Below are positions 1 to 9,260 of a stretch of 9,322 nucleotides of DNA, one piece after another. A program made the position numbers and the translations under genes. Every line of letters begins with the position of its first letter. The first letter of the stretch is position 1. Source of the DNA: Candidatus Solibacter sp. (lineage in GTDB: Bacteria > Acidobacteriota > Terriglobia > Bryobacterales > Bryobacteraceae); the NCBI GenBank assembly GCA_017883345.1, contig JADGNT010000144.1, positions 1-9,322 of the forward strand, in the 5' to 3' direction. The notes under the pieces are model-generated. The model did no database searches. It worked only from the letters and a program-made list of their open reading frames with translations, and was not told where the DNA came from.

Positions 1-599
1 AGATCGGCCTGCAGGGCGCGCGCAGCGCCATCCGGCCCCAACTGGACCTGGTCGGCGTCATGCAGAACAACGGACTCGCCGGCCAGGCGAGCCCGTTTGT
101 CGTCTTTCAGGACCCCGGCTTCATCGGCGGTTACGGCGGCGTGCTGGACCAGATTTTCACGCGCAAATACCCCACCTACGGCGTCGGATTGCAGATGACG
201 CTCCCCCTCCGCAACCGGGTCGCGGAAGCCGACCTGGCGCGCGACGAACTGCAAGTGAAACAGTCGGAGATCCGCTTACGCCAGTTGCAGAATCAGGCGC
301 GCCTGGAAGTGGAAGACGCCCTGATCGCCATGCGCCGCGCCCGCTCCAGCTACGAGGCGGCCTCCGAGGCAAGCCGTTTGCAGGTAGAATCGCTCTCCGC
401 CGAGCAGGCCAAGTTCGAAGTCGGATCTTCCACCAGTTTCTTCGTGATCCAATACGAGAGCCTGCTGGCGCAAGCCCGTTCCACCGAAGTCGCCGCCCGC
501 AGCTCCTACGTGAAAGCCAAGGCGGCGTTACAAAGGGCAATGGGCACGATCCTGGACGAAAACCACATCAGCGTGGAAGCCGCGATTAAGGGGAAGTAG
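1..599 (+). CDS. TolC-family outer-membrane efflux protein, C-terminal part (5' truncated by window edge)
   Basis: The reading frame is open from base 3, upstream of the first ATG at 60, so this is the last 198 residues of a longer gene (TolC-family proteins are usually 400-500 aa). The frame begins with IGLQGARSAIRPQLDLVG, a typical TolC strand entering the second half-repeat. Next comes a membrane beta-strand pair around YGVGLQMTLPLRNR, then a long charged helix rich in Glu, Arg, Gln and Ala (about 120 residues) that would form the periplasmic coiled-coil barrel. The segment FEVGSSTSFFVIQYESLLAQ matches the conserved helix-turn of the family. Such proteins form the trimeric outer-membrane channel of RND or ABC efflux pumps or type I secretion. 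The partner genes would lie upstream, outside the window. The family call is secure; the substrate is unknown. Confidence 0.93.
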   Translation, partial: IGLQGARSAIRPQLDLVGVMQNNGLAGQASPFVVFQDPGFIGGYGGVLDQIFTRKYPTYGVGLQMTLPLRNRVAEADLARDELQVKQSEIRLRQLQNQARLEVEDALIAMRRARSSYEAASEASRLQVESLSAEQAKFEVGSSTSFFVIQYESLLAQARSTEVAARSSYVKAKAALQRAMGTILDENHISVEAAIKGK

Positions 600-640
600 T
601 TTTCGTCCGGCGCCCGCCGGGATTCAGCCTGCCGTTGGCC

Positions 641-1126
641 TCACGGCGCGCGATACACGTCGCGCCATCCACCGGTGGGCAGCGCCACCCCGATCACCGT
701 GCCTACAAGCGCTCCCAGCGGCGACAACACCGCCTTGCCGGCATCCGGAAACATGATACCGGGACCCGACTTTGCATCCACGCCAGCCCCAACGGCCAGC
801 CCGGCACCCGTCCCAATCGCCAGCCCGATGAGCGTGTTGCGCCCGCGATGCCCAGGTTTCTTCAGTTCGACGCGCCGGATGTCCTGCCGGGAGAGCGTCT
901 CCTGGCTGGCCGCCGCGTTGATCGCCAGTGACTCGGGAGTCACGCGCTGCACGAACCCGAGCTGGGTCCTCCCGGTCGCAAGGGTGACCCGGATCTCCGA
1001 TCCCGGGACAAGTTGGTTTAGGTTGGCCCAATTCGCAATGGGCTTGGCCTGTTGGGCCGCCACGGTCGCCGCGAGGGCCGCGGCCAGTAGGGCCGGCAAG
1101 ACGATGTGCCTCAATCTTCTGGTCAT
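641..1126 (-). CDS. Exported small protein with Gly-rich hydrophobic segments, function unknown
   Basis: This 161-aa protein is not assigned to a named family. Residues 1-24 form a Sec signal peptide (MTRRLRH, then an Ala/Leu core, with a probable cut after VAA and before QQ). Residues 32-90 look like a small beta domain: a W-x2-L-x2-L-x-PG-S-x-I opening, alternating hydrophobic strands and an end QDIRRVEL. This resembles the Sm-like beta domains seen in many exported acidobacterial proteins, but that is by eye only. Two Gly/Ala-rich hydrophobic stretches follow (about 99-117 and 132-150), of glycine-zipper type, suggesting membrane insertion or oligomerisation. The C-terminus is GWRDVYRAP. 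It lies 129 bp downstream of the beta-galactosidase on the same strand and has its own candidate promoter. Its end faces the TolC gene end 41 bp away. The ATG lacks a strong Shine-Dalgarno sequence. Confidence 0.8.
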   Translation of the reverse strand: MTRRLRHIVLPALLAAALAATVAAQQAKPIANWANLNQLVPGSEIRVTLATGRTQLGFVQRVTPESLAINAAASQETLSRQDIRRVELKKPGHRGRNTLIGLAIGTGAGLAVGAGVDAKSGPGIMFPDAGKAVLSPLGALVGTVIGVALPTGGWRDVYRAP

Positions 1127-1173
1127 GGCAAGGACTTTAAGACCCGAAACTCCCCGTGCATACTCCGATAAGA

Positions 1174-1202
1174 ATCATATACCGCATACGCCGCGATTTC
1201 AC
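1174..1202 (-). promoter_or_regulatory. Candidate sigma70-type promoter for the 161-aa exported protein
   Basis: On the minus strand a GTGAAA -35-like hexamer (1202-1197) is followed by a 17-bp spacer and a TATGAT -10-like hexamer (1179-1174), about 47 bp upstream of the ATG at 1126. Four of six and five of six bases match the consensus. It lies in the 129-bp gap after the beta-galactosidase gene, where an independent promoter would be expected. It was found by eye only. Confidence 0.4.
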
Positions 1203-1214
1203 CTGTCTGGATTG

Positions 1215-1230
1215 CGGCGGGCCCCCGCCG
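1215..1230 (-). terminator. GC-rich hairpin downstream of the beta-galactosidase gene, terminator-like without U-tract
   Basis: CGGCGGG (1215-1221) and CCCGCCG (1224-1230) are perfect inverted repeats separated by 2 bases, so the real stem is probably 6 bp with a 4-nt loop. It starts 25 nt after the beta-galactosidase stop on the minus strand. No run of T follows it, so it is not a canonical intrinsic terminator. It could slow polymerase or protect the 3' end of the mRNA. Confidence 0.3.
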
Positions 1231-1255
1231 GGAGCCCACCCTGCTTGCGTTCGAG

Positions 1256-4480
<3,225 letters not shown>

Positions 4481-4573
4481 TCACCCGCCGCCAGGACAGC
4501 CTCGCGCCAAAAACTGGCAGCCAAGGTTAGCTTCAGTTTCGCAGGCTCGTCGCGGCGTGTCACCGCCCGCGGC

Positions 4574-4846
4574 TCAACCGTCCACATCGCCCGGCATGAC
4601 GTTATCGACATAGCACCAGATCCAAGCCTCGCCTGGTTCGATGGAGCGGACCAGGGGGTGTTTCGTCGCGTGGAAGTGCTTGGTGGCGTGCTTGTTCTTG
4701 GAGGAGTCACAACATCCCACATGCCCGCACGATAGACAGAGTCGGAGGTGCACCCAGGTGTCGCCCGTTTTAAGGCAGTCCTCGCAGCCCTTCTTAGCGG
4801 TATGCCTTATCTTGATCTGATCGAGATGCGTGCAGGGTTCGGGCAT
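4574..4846 (-). CDS. UBP-type zinc-finger protein (stand-alone)
   Basis: This 90-aa protein consists almost wholly of one UBP-type (ubiquitin-hydrolase-like) zinc finger. Numbered from the ATG at 4846, the metal-ligand candidates are C5 and H7 (CTHLDQI), C21 and C24 (GCEDC), C37 and C40 (CLSC), C45/C46, H53, H57, H63 (KHPL) and C78 (WCYVD). The string GHVGCCDSS is typical of the bacterial branch. A start at 4876 is possible (100 aa) but would overlap the upstream gene. The ATG at 4846 has GGAG 8 nt before it and lies 2 nt after the TGA of the DUF5996 gene, so I choose it. That spacing implies translational coupling. In eukaryotes this fold binds the free C-terminus of ubiquitin; no such role is established for this protein. 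The family call is firm; its role is unknown. Confidence 0.9.
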   Translation of the reverse strand: MPEPCTHLDQIKIRHTAKKGCEDCLKTGDTWVHLRLCLSCGHVGCCDSSKNKHATKHFHATKHPLVRSIEPGEAWIWCYVDNVMPGDVDG

Positions 4847-4858
4847 GTTCAGGTCTCC
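4847..4858 (-). promoter_or_regulatory. Ribosome-binding site that decides the UBP zinc-finger start
   Basis: On the minus strand the sequence reads GGAGACCTGAAC immediately before ATG. The GGAG lies inside the last codons of the DUF5996 gene and its TGA stop lies between the GGAG and the start codon. This favours the start at 4846 over the upstream ATG at 4876, whose nearest GGGAG is about 13 nt away. Confidence 0.6.
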
Positions 4859-5733
4859 AACTTCGCGCGGTCCCATTTAGCAAGACGCGCTCCCACATCA
4901 TACGTGCTCTCCAAGAACTCGTATAGAGTTTCCTCTGGCGATTCCGCACCGCGGACGTCATCGTACCGCAGAATGAACTCAGAGAACTGCCTGTTCCAAC
5001 TCGCGCTCTTGGGGTGTACAGGCTGCGTTTCCATGCCTGGAGGTTGAGGCACCGTATACGAATAAAATGCCGGATCCACGCCGCCTCCGCCAGGCCAAAA
5101 GCCGGCGCTCGATACTTCGTCCGAATAAGCCGGGCCGCTGATTACACCTTTGCGCGCCGGCGCGGGCCGCCCGGAAAAACGTGTACACGCCAGGTCAAAA
5201 CTGCCCCAGAAAAAGTGAACCGGACTGCATTTCCCCGTGAACTTCGCGCGGAACCGCTCGAGCACCTTGGCGCTGGAGACGAGAATTTTCCAAAAACGAC
5301 TCGCGTACTGGGGGTCGTAGGAGCAGTTGGCGAAGTCCCGGTCGAACGGAACGCCGTCCGCAACCTCCTGCGGCTTGAGATTGATCCGCACCGCGATGCC
5401 CAGCGATTCCAGCGCCTCGAATATTCCGCTGTGAAAGCCGGCAACTGACTCGGCTCGCAATGGCCGCGATGCGCTGGGGCCTTCGCTGGTGGAGATGTTC
5501 AGCTCATGCTTCTGAAAGTCAAACTGAATTTCGAAGACGCCTGGCGCGTACGGTATCGGTCCCGTTGTCAGCCCACGGGAGTTGACATATAGCGCGACGT
5601 GCCACCAATGATTCATGGGCGGAGAGAGGGCCATGCGGACCTTGCCGACGATCTGCGTCCACATGTGCAGGGTGCGGTAGGTATCCTGCCATTCGTTTAG
5701 CGGCAGGGCTGGCCAGCGCTCCGAGTGACTCAT
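4849..5733 (-). CDS. DUF5996 family protein
   Basis: This 294-aa soluble protein has no signal peptide or membrane segment. It matches the DUF5996 family as I recall it: a WPALPLNEWQDTYRTLHMWT start (residues 7-26), NHWWHVALYVNSRGL (41-55), a FEIQFDF strand (67-73), FFWGSFDLACTRFSGR (174-189), AYSDEVSSAGFWPGG (202-216), PAFYSYTVPQPPG (221-233) and a C-terminal FLESTYDVGARLAKWDR (273-289). Length is normal for the family. The many invariant Trp, His and Asp residues suggest an enzyme or ligand-binding fold, but no reaction is known to me. The gene is followed at once by the UBP zinc-finger gene with coupled translation, and it diverges from the ABC importer across a 174-bp gap. The ATG at 5733 is preceded by a weak CGGAAC. 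Confidence 0.88.
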   Translation of the reverse strand: MSHSERWPALPLNEWQDTYRTLHMWTQIVGKVRMALSPPMNHWWHVALYVNSRGLTTGPIPYAPGVFEIQFDFQKHELNISTSEGPSASRPLRAESVAGFHSGIFEALESLGIAVRINLKPQEVADGVPFDRDFANCSYDPQYASRFWKILVSSAKVLERFRAKFTGKCSPVHFFWGSFDLACTRFSGRPAPARKGVISGPAYSDEVSSAGFWPGGGGVDPAFYSYTVPQPPGMETQPVHPKSASWNRQFSEFILRYDDVRGAESPEETLYEFLESTYDVGARLAKWDRAKLET

Positions 5734-5853
5734 ACGTTCCGTGTCGCCAGTTTACCTCAAGAGTAGTTAACCTCGCCGTTGCACCCGTGCGTTGTGGTAC
5801 TTAATCATACGGTCCGTCCGCGACGAACGCCCGCGGTAGCAGTAGCGGCTTGG

Positions 5854-5861
5854 TATATACT
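5854..5861 (+). promoter_or_regulatory. Candidate -10 element for the ABC importer operon
   Basis: TATATACT, preceded by TGG, gives either a TATACT -10 hexamer (5856-5861) or an extended TGn-TATATA element (from 5851). It lies 46 bp before the ATPase ATG at 5908, in the 174-bp divergent gap. No convincing -35 is present at 16-18 bp. On the opposite strand a TATGAT (5809-5804) could serve the DUF5996 gene, also without a good -35. Confidence 0.3.
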
Positions 5862-5907
5862 GATGGGAACCTGGGATGCGCAAATGAATCCTGAGTAATG
5901 TCACCTG

Positions 5908-6669
5908 ATGGCGGTCCTGGTCGAGTTTCGCGGTGTAACTTACCAAATCGGCGGCCGTGAGATTCTCCACGGAATCGATCTGTGCGTCGAAGAGAGCGAA
6001 ACGGTGGCGCTGCTGGGGCGGAGCGGCTCGGGGAAGACCACTTTGCTCAAGATGGTAAACCGGCTGGTCGAGCCCACGGGTGGCGAAGTGCGGTTCGAAG
6101 GCAAGCCCGTCACAGACTGGGACCCGATTCGCCTGCGGCGACGTATAGGCTATGTGATCCAGGAGGGCGGGCTTTTCCCGCACGCGACCGTGGCTGAGAA
6201 CGTCGGGCTTGTTCCTAAGCTGGAAGGCTGGCCGAAGGAACGAATACGAGCCCGCACGATGGAGCTGCTTGACGCCATGGGCCTGCCCGCGCCGGTATAT
6301 GGATCGCGCCATCCAAGACAGCTTTCCGGCGGCGAAAAGCAGAGGGTTGGCATCGCACGCGCGCTGGCGGCGGATCCGCCGCTGCTGTTGCTCGACGAGC
6401 CGTTCGCGGCGCTCGACCCGGTGACGCGGTTTGAGATGCAGCAGCGCTTCGCGCGGTTGCGGCGCTCCTTCGGTAAGACCGCGCTTTTCGTGACCCACGA
6501 CATTCGCGAAGCGCTCATGCTCGGAACCCGGATCGCGCTGTTGAAGGAAGGGCGGCTCGAAGTTGTGGCGCCGGCGGATGAGTTTGTTCAGGCGCGAACG
6601 CCAGAGGCGACGGCGTTCCTGGCGACACTGGGAGAAGGGACACTCGACGAATCCCATGCTGCCGGCTGA
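5908..6669 (+). CDS. Osmoprotectant-type ABC transporter, ATP-binding protein
   Basis: This is a complete 253-aa nucleotide-binding subunit. Walker A is GRSGSGKTT (37-45), the Q-loop is Q85 in VIQEGGLFPH, the signature is LSGGEKQRV (139-147), Walker B is LLLLDEP (159-165), the D-loop follows in AALD, and the switch histidine is H197 in FVTHD. Phrases such as LLKMVNRLVEPTGGEV and IGYVIQEGGLFPHATVAENV are characteristic of the quaternary-amine (OpuBA/OpuCA/YehX) branch, which energises uptake of glycine betaine, choline or related solutes. The C-terminal CBS domains found in many relatives, which sense ionic strength, are absent because the protein ends about 50 residues after the H-loop. An in-frame TAA at 5896-5898 fixes the start at or after 5908; the Shine-Dalgarno is weak. 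It is the first gene of a three-gene operon and overlaps the permease start by 14 nt. Confidence 0.96.
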   Translation: MAVLVEFRGVTYQIGGREILHGIDLCVEESETVALLGRSGSGKTTLLKMVNRLVEPTGGEVRFEGKPVTDWDPIRLRRRIGYVIQEGGLFPHATVAENVGLVPKLEGWPKERIRARTMELLDAMGLPAPVYGSRHPRQLSGGEKQRVGIARALAADPPLLLLDEPFAALDPVTRFEMQQRFARLRRSFGKTALFVTHDIREALMLGTRIALLKEGRLEVVAPADEFVQARTPEATAFLATLGEGTLDESHAAG

Positions 6670-7258
6670 GATCGTCAGATTGTCGGCCGAACATCTGTGG
6701 CTCGTCGCCATAGCGGTGTTCGCCGCGGTGGTCATCGCCGCGCCCTCGGCGGTGATCCTGACGCGGCGCGCGCGGCTGCGCCGCTGGACCCTGGGCGTGG
6801 TGAACGTCGTCCAAACCGTGCCAAGCCTGGCGGTTTTTGGTTTTCTCCTGCCGCTCCCGTTTCTAGGCGTAGGGAAGTCGACGGCGATTGTCGCGCTCAT
6901 CTTGTACGCTCTTCTGCCGATTCTCCGAAATATGGTAGTCGGCATTCTGGGCGTAGACGCAGGGATACGCGAATCGGCCGTCGCCATGGGGATGACGGGC
7001 CGTCAGATTCTGTGGGGGGTGGAACTGCCGCTGGCATTTCCGACTATCCTCGCCGGGATTCGCATTGCGACCGTGACCACGATTGGAACGGCCACCATCG
7101 CGGCCGCGATCGGCGGCGGTGGGTTGGGGACCTTCGTTTTCCGCGGCATCGCAATGGCCGACACGAAGACGATTCTGGCCGGCGCCGTGCCGGCCGCGCT
7201 GATGGCGATCGCGGCAGACGAGGCGCTCGGATGGATCGAACGGCGATTCTCGTCCTGA
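6656..7258 (+). CDS. Osmoprotectant-type ABC transporter, permease protein
   Basis: This 200-aa inner-membrane subunit belongs to the OpuBB/OpuCB/YehW type. Hydrophobic segments lie at about 14-36, 52-70, 74-97, 131-156 and 172-190. The cytoplasmic EAA loop that contacts the ATPase is ESAVAMGMTGRQILWGVELP (106-125), with the conserved Gly at 112 and LP at 124-125. Further family marks are VQTVPSLAVFGFLLP (52-66), LLPILRNMVVGI (87-98) and the Gly-rich AAIGGGGLGTFVFRGI (150-165). The ATG at 6656 lies inside the end of the ATPase gene. The frame is open upstream to 6563, but that extension is Arg-rich and is the out-of-frame shadow of the ATPase. Only one permease gene is present, so a homodimer is likely. 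It overlaps the start of the binding-protein gene by 28 nt. Confidence 0.95.
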   Translation: MLPAEIVRLSAEHLWLVAIAVFAAVVIAAPSAVILTRRARLRRWTLGVVNVVQTVPSLAVFGFLLPLPFLGVGKSTAIVALILYALLPILRNMVVGILGVDAGIRESAVAMGMTGRQILWGVELPLAFPTILAGIRIATVTTIGTATIAAAIGGGGLGTFVFRGIAMADTKTILAGAVPAALMAIAADEALGWIERRFSS

Positions 7259-8094
7259 TTGCCTCGCTCGCGGCCGGATGTTCGTCCCAGCCGCGCGTGG
7301 TAGTCGGGTCGAAGAATTTCACGGAACAGGTGCTGCTCGGGGAGATCGTGGCGCGCCATATCGAACGGCGTCTCGGCTTCGAAGTGGACCGAAAACTCAA
7401 CCTCGGAGGTACGCTGCTGGCTCACGAATCGTTAAAAGGTGGTTCCATCGACCTGTATCCCGAATACACAGGGACCGCGCTCACGGCCGTGTTGAAGCAG
7501 CAGGCCGTCAAGGACGCAAAGGCTGCGCTCGAGCGCGTCCGGGAGGGCTATCGGCCATGGGGGATCGAGTGGCTCCCTCCGCTCGGGTTCAACAACAGCT
7601 TTGCGATGGTGGTACGTGCCGACAGCGCCCGCGAGCAAGGCTTGCGCACACTGAGCGACGCGGCACGGCGGCCCAGGCCGTGGCGGCTGGGCGTCGGATA
7701 TGAGTTCACCCAGCGGCCCGACGGCCTGAGCGGGCTGGTCCAAACCTACGGGTTGCGCCTAGACGGGCAACCGGTGGCGATGGATCTGGGACTGCTCTAC
7801 CCGGCCCTTCAGGCGAACAGGATCGAGATGGGCGCCGCGAATGCAACGGATGGAATGCTGGCGCGTCCCGAGTTCGTCGTCCTCGAGGATGACAAACGCT
7901 ATTTCCCGCCGTACGAGTGCGCCATCGTCGTTCGACAGGATACCCTCGCACGATATCCCCGGTTAAGGGCGGTGCTGGCAGAGCTCTCGGGCCGCATTTC
8001 GGACTCGACTATGCGCCGCATGAACGGAGCGGTGGACGTCGGCCACCGGCCCGAGACGGAGGTTGCCCGCGATTTTCTGAACGAGTGGAAGTGA
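7231..8094 (+). CDS. Osmoprotectant-type ABC transporter, substrate-binding lipoprotein
   Basis: This 287-aa protein is the solute receptor of the importer. The start MDRTAILVLIASLAAGCSS is a lipoprotein signal with C17 as the acylated residue (LAAGC), so the mature protein is membrane-anchored. The mature part opens with VVVGSKNFTEQVLLGEIVA (23-41), the hallmark of the OpuAC/OpuBC/OsmX class. Then come DLYPEYTGTAL (74-84), the hinge-lobe segment WRLGVGYEFTQRPDG (151-165) and YFPPYECAIVV (224-234). Tyrosines in these segments (Y76, Y79, Y157, Y190, Y224, Y228) could supply an aromatic cage for quaternary amines, which I infer from the family. The frame is open far upstream (to 6697), but that part is a shadow of the permease; the lipobox fixes the start at 7231. 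The stop at 8094 ends the operon. The substrate (betaine, choline, carnitine or other) cannot be read from the sequence. Confidence 0.95.
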   Translation: MDRTAILVLIASLAAGCSSQPRVVVGSKNFTEQVLLGEIVARHIERRLGFEVDRKLNLGGTLLAHESLKGGSIDLYPEYTGTALTAVLKQQAVKDAKAALERVREGYRPWGIEWLPPLGFNNSFAMVVRADSAREQGLRTLSDAARRPRPWRLGVGYEFTQRPDGLSGLVQTYGLRLDGQPVAMDLGLLYPALQANRIEMGAANATDGMLARPEFVVLEDDKRYFPPYECAIVVRQDTLARYPRLRAVLAELSGRISDSTMRRMNGAVDVGHRPETEVARDFLNEWK

Positions 8095-8437
8095 GTGAAT
8101 CACCATGGCGACACAAGCGCTTCCCATCGAAGAACTGGGCCGAGTACCCGGGGTAGCACGCAAAGGGCCGGAATCCGGCAAACGGCGCGAACTCTCCGGG
8201 TCGATGCCGACCGCGAAAAAGTTGTCCACGCCGCGCGAGGCAGCTCCTTCTTGCACATGTCCACCACGTGCGCATACTCTGCCGTCCTGCGAGGGCCGGC
8301 GTGACCCCGGAAAACCTTGCACGGCCCGCACGATTCCTGCCTGCGTGGCATGATTTCAAATCTGATTCGAGTCTCTGGTACCCACGGGACCGGAGGTGAC
8401 TGCACCGCGGAAGCGCGCGGAACGCATCCCCGGTGGG
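8095..8437. other. 343-bp region without a supported gene between two convergent gene sets
   Basis: Short open frames exist on both strands (82 aa at 8105-8353 on plus; 101-122 aa on minus) but they overlap one another, are rich in Arg, Pro and Ser, and match no family I recognise. No tRNA-like fold, repeat array or insertion sequence was seen. One small hairpin, CCGCG (8405-8409) with CGCGG (8416-8420), lies 18 nt past the HEPN stop on the minus strand and has no T-run. The stretch could be a decayed gene or plain intergenic DNA. Confidence 0.5.
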
Positions 8438-8839
8438 TCAGTGTATCCGCACCGTGGCCAGCACGAAATCGCGCAGGTGTGACGCTGCTGTCATGGCCTC
8501 CGCGGCTTCTTCCGGCCGGACCTCTTGTGGGAGGTCGTCAGGGTACCGGCTCTCGATGTAGTATCGTTTGAGGAACACGGCGTCATCCACGAGCCGTTGG
8601 AAGGAATCGTCGAGTGCAATGCAGTCTTCGAGCAGCACGTCGAGGTGATGAATTCGCTTCGGTGGTTGCCTGCAAAGCAGAAGATACCCCTTCAAATACT
8701 TCTCAGCCACTTGCTGGCAAAGGAAACAGATGGTGGCCGCCGGACCTCCGTGTTCAGCGAGGATCGATGCAGCGGTGAGGTCCTCTTCAGCCTTCAGGCG
8801 CCACGTCTCGAACGTTGTCACATCGTAATCTGGCGTCAT
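8438..8839 (-). CDS. HEPN-domain protein, probable RNase toxin of a HEPN/MNT pair
   Basis: This 133-aa all-helical HEPN protein (PF05168 type by appearance) shows a first helix WRLKAEEDLTAASILAE (13-29), the core ICFLCQQVAEKYLKGYLLL (37-55), an R57-x6-H64 motif in RQPPKRIHHLDVLL, and the downstream FLKRYYIESRYPDD (89-102) common in this branch. HEPN toxins use an R-x4-6-H motif to cut RNA after dimerising, and the motif here keeps the spacing. The position usually held by His in the FHxQQ helix is Leu (FLCQQ). The gene follows the nucleotidyltransferase gene with a 4-nt ATGA overlap, so both are co-translated. By analogy with HepT/MntA the nucleotidyltransferase would neutralise it by AMP addition, but that mechanism is shown for the related DUF86-type toxins and is inferred here. 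Confidence 0.88.
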   Translation of the reverse strand: MTPDYDVTTFETWRLKAEEDLTAASILAEHGGPAATICFLCQQVAEKYLKGYLLLCRQPPKRIHHLDVLLEDCIALDDSFQRLVDDAVFLKRYYIESRYPDDLPQEVRPEEAAEAMTAASHLRDFVLATVRIH

Positions 8840-9150
8840 GGGCGCTGATAGACAACCTGACCAGTCGACAGAATCTCCCGGATGAAAGGACCGTTGCGAC
8901 GCAGCCGCTCCTCCACTTCCTCAGGGGTCAACACTAACAAATCGTACGGCACGCCAGAGCCGAACAGTTGCCGGGTAAGGCGAACCTCGCGCTCTCGGCG
9001 CGGGAGCGTCGAGCGGCTGATCACCAGCAGATCGATGTCGCTGCTTTCTGTAGCCGTTCCGCTGGCGTAAGAACCGAAAAGAATAATCTTCTCCGGCCGT
9101 TCCGCCTCCACGATCCGGGCTGTTAACTGCGCGATCTCTTCGTGATACAT
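8836..9150 (-). CDS. MNT-type minimal nucleotidyltransferase, probable antitoxin of a HEPN/MNT pair
   Basis: This 104-aa protein has the minimal DNA-polymerase-beta-like nucleotidyltransferase fold. LFGSYASGTATESSDIDLLV (24-43) contains the exact GS-x10-D-x-D motif (G26, S27, D38, D40). A third acidic residue, D70 in GVPYDLLVLT, probably completes the metal site. The C-terminal REILSTGQVVYQRP is typical. The frame extends upstream to a TTG at 9240 (134 aa), but the extra 30 residues look non-homologous and the family normally starts 15-20 residues before the strand KIILFG, so I choose the ATG at 9150. The Shine-Dalgarno is poor. It is the first gene of the pair and overlaps the HEPN start by 4 nt. 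MntA antitoxins transfer AMP to their HEPN partner; that activity is inferred here. Confidence 0.88.
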   Translation of the reverse strand: MYHEEIAQLTARIVEAERPEKIILFGSYASGTATESSDIDLLVISRSTLPRREREVRLTRQLFGSGVPYDLLVLTPEEVEERLRRNGPFIREILSTGQVVYQRP

Positions 9151-9180
9151 GTTGCCGCGCGAAATTCTCACGCGTGCCCC

Positions 9181-9231
9181 AGTATACAACGACAGTGCTT
9201 GCGCTTCGGCCGCCACCCCGCGCCGTATGAT
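9181..9231. promoter_or_regulatory. Candidate divergent -10 elements between the MNT gene and the Tat-signal gene
   Basis: In the 110-bp divergent gap the minus strand carries TATACT (9186-9181), 30 bp before the MNT ATG, and the plus strand carries TATGAT (9226-9231), 29 bp before the ATG at 9261. Both match five of six -10 bases. Neither has a convincing -35 at the right distance, so these are only candidates. Confidence 0.25.
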
Positions 9232-9260
9232 ACAGTGCAACCTCAGAATCGAGTTCCGAT

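Noticed and set aside
607..620. An inverted repeat CCGGCG-CC-CGCCGG between the TolC and 161-aa gene ends, a possible shared terminator.
   Set aside because: It is short, its loop is only 2-4 nt, and no T-run follows on either strand; GC-rich DNA yields such palindromes by chance.
5767..6987. A 406-aa open frame on the minus strand opposite the ABC ATPase and permease.
   Set aside because: It spans two clear genes and their intergenic region, is rich in Arg, Gln and His, and has no recognisable motif.
6697..7230. A 178-residue N-terminal extension of the binding-protein frame, which might look like a fusion.
   Set aside because: It overlaps the permease gene in another frame and is Arg/Asp/Gly low-complexity. 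The lipoprotein signal at 7231 marks the real start.
8405..8420. A hairpin CCGCG/CGCGG just past the HEPN stop as an intrinsic terminator.
   Set aside because: The stem is only 5 bp and there is no T-run on the minus strand.
9151..9240. A 30-residue N-terminal extension of the MNT protein from a TTG codon at 9240.
   Set aside because: TTG is a weak start, the added residues do not resemble the family, and the ATG at 9150 gives the normal length.
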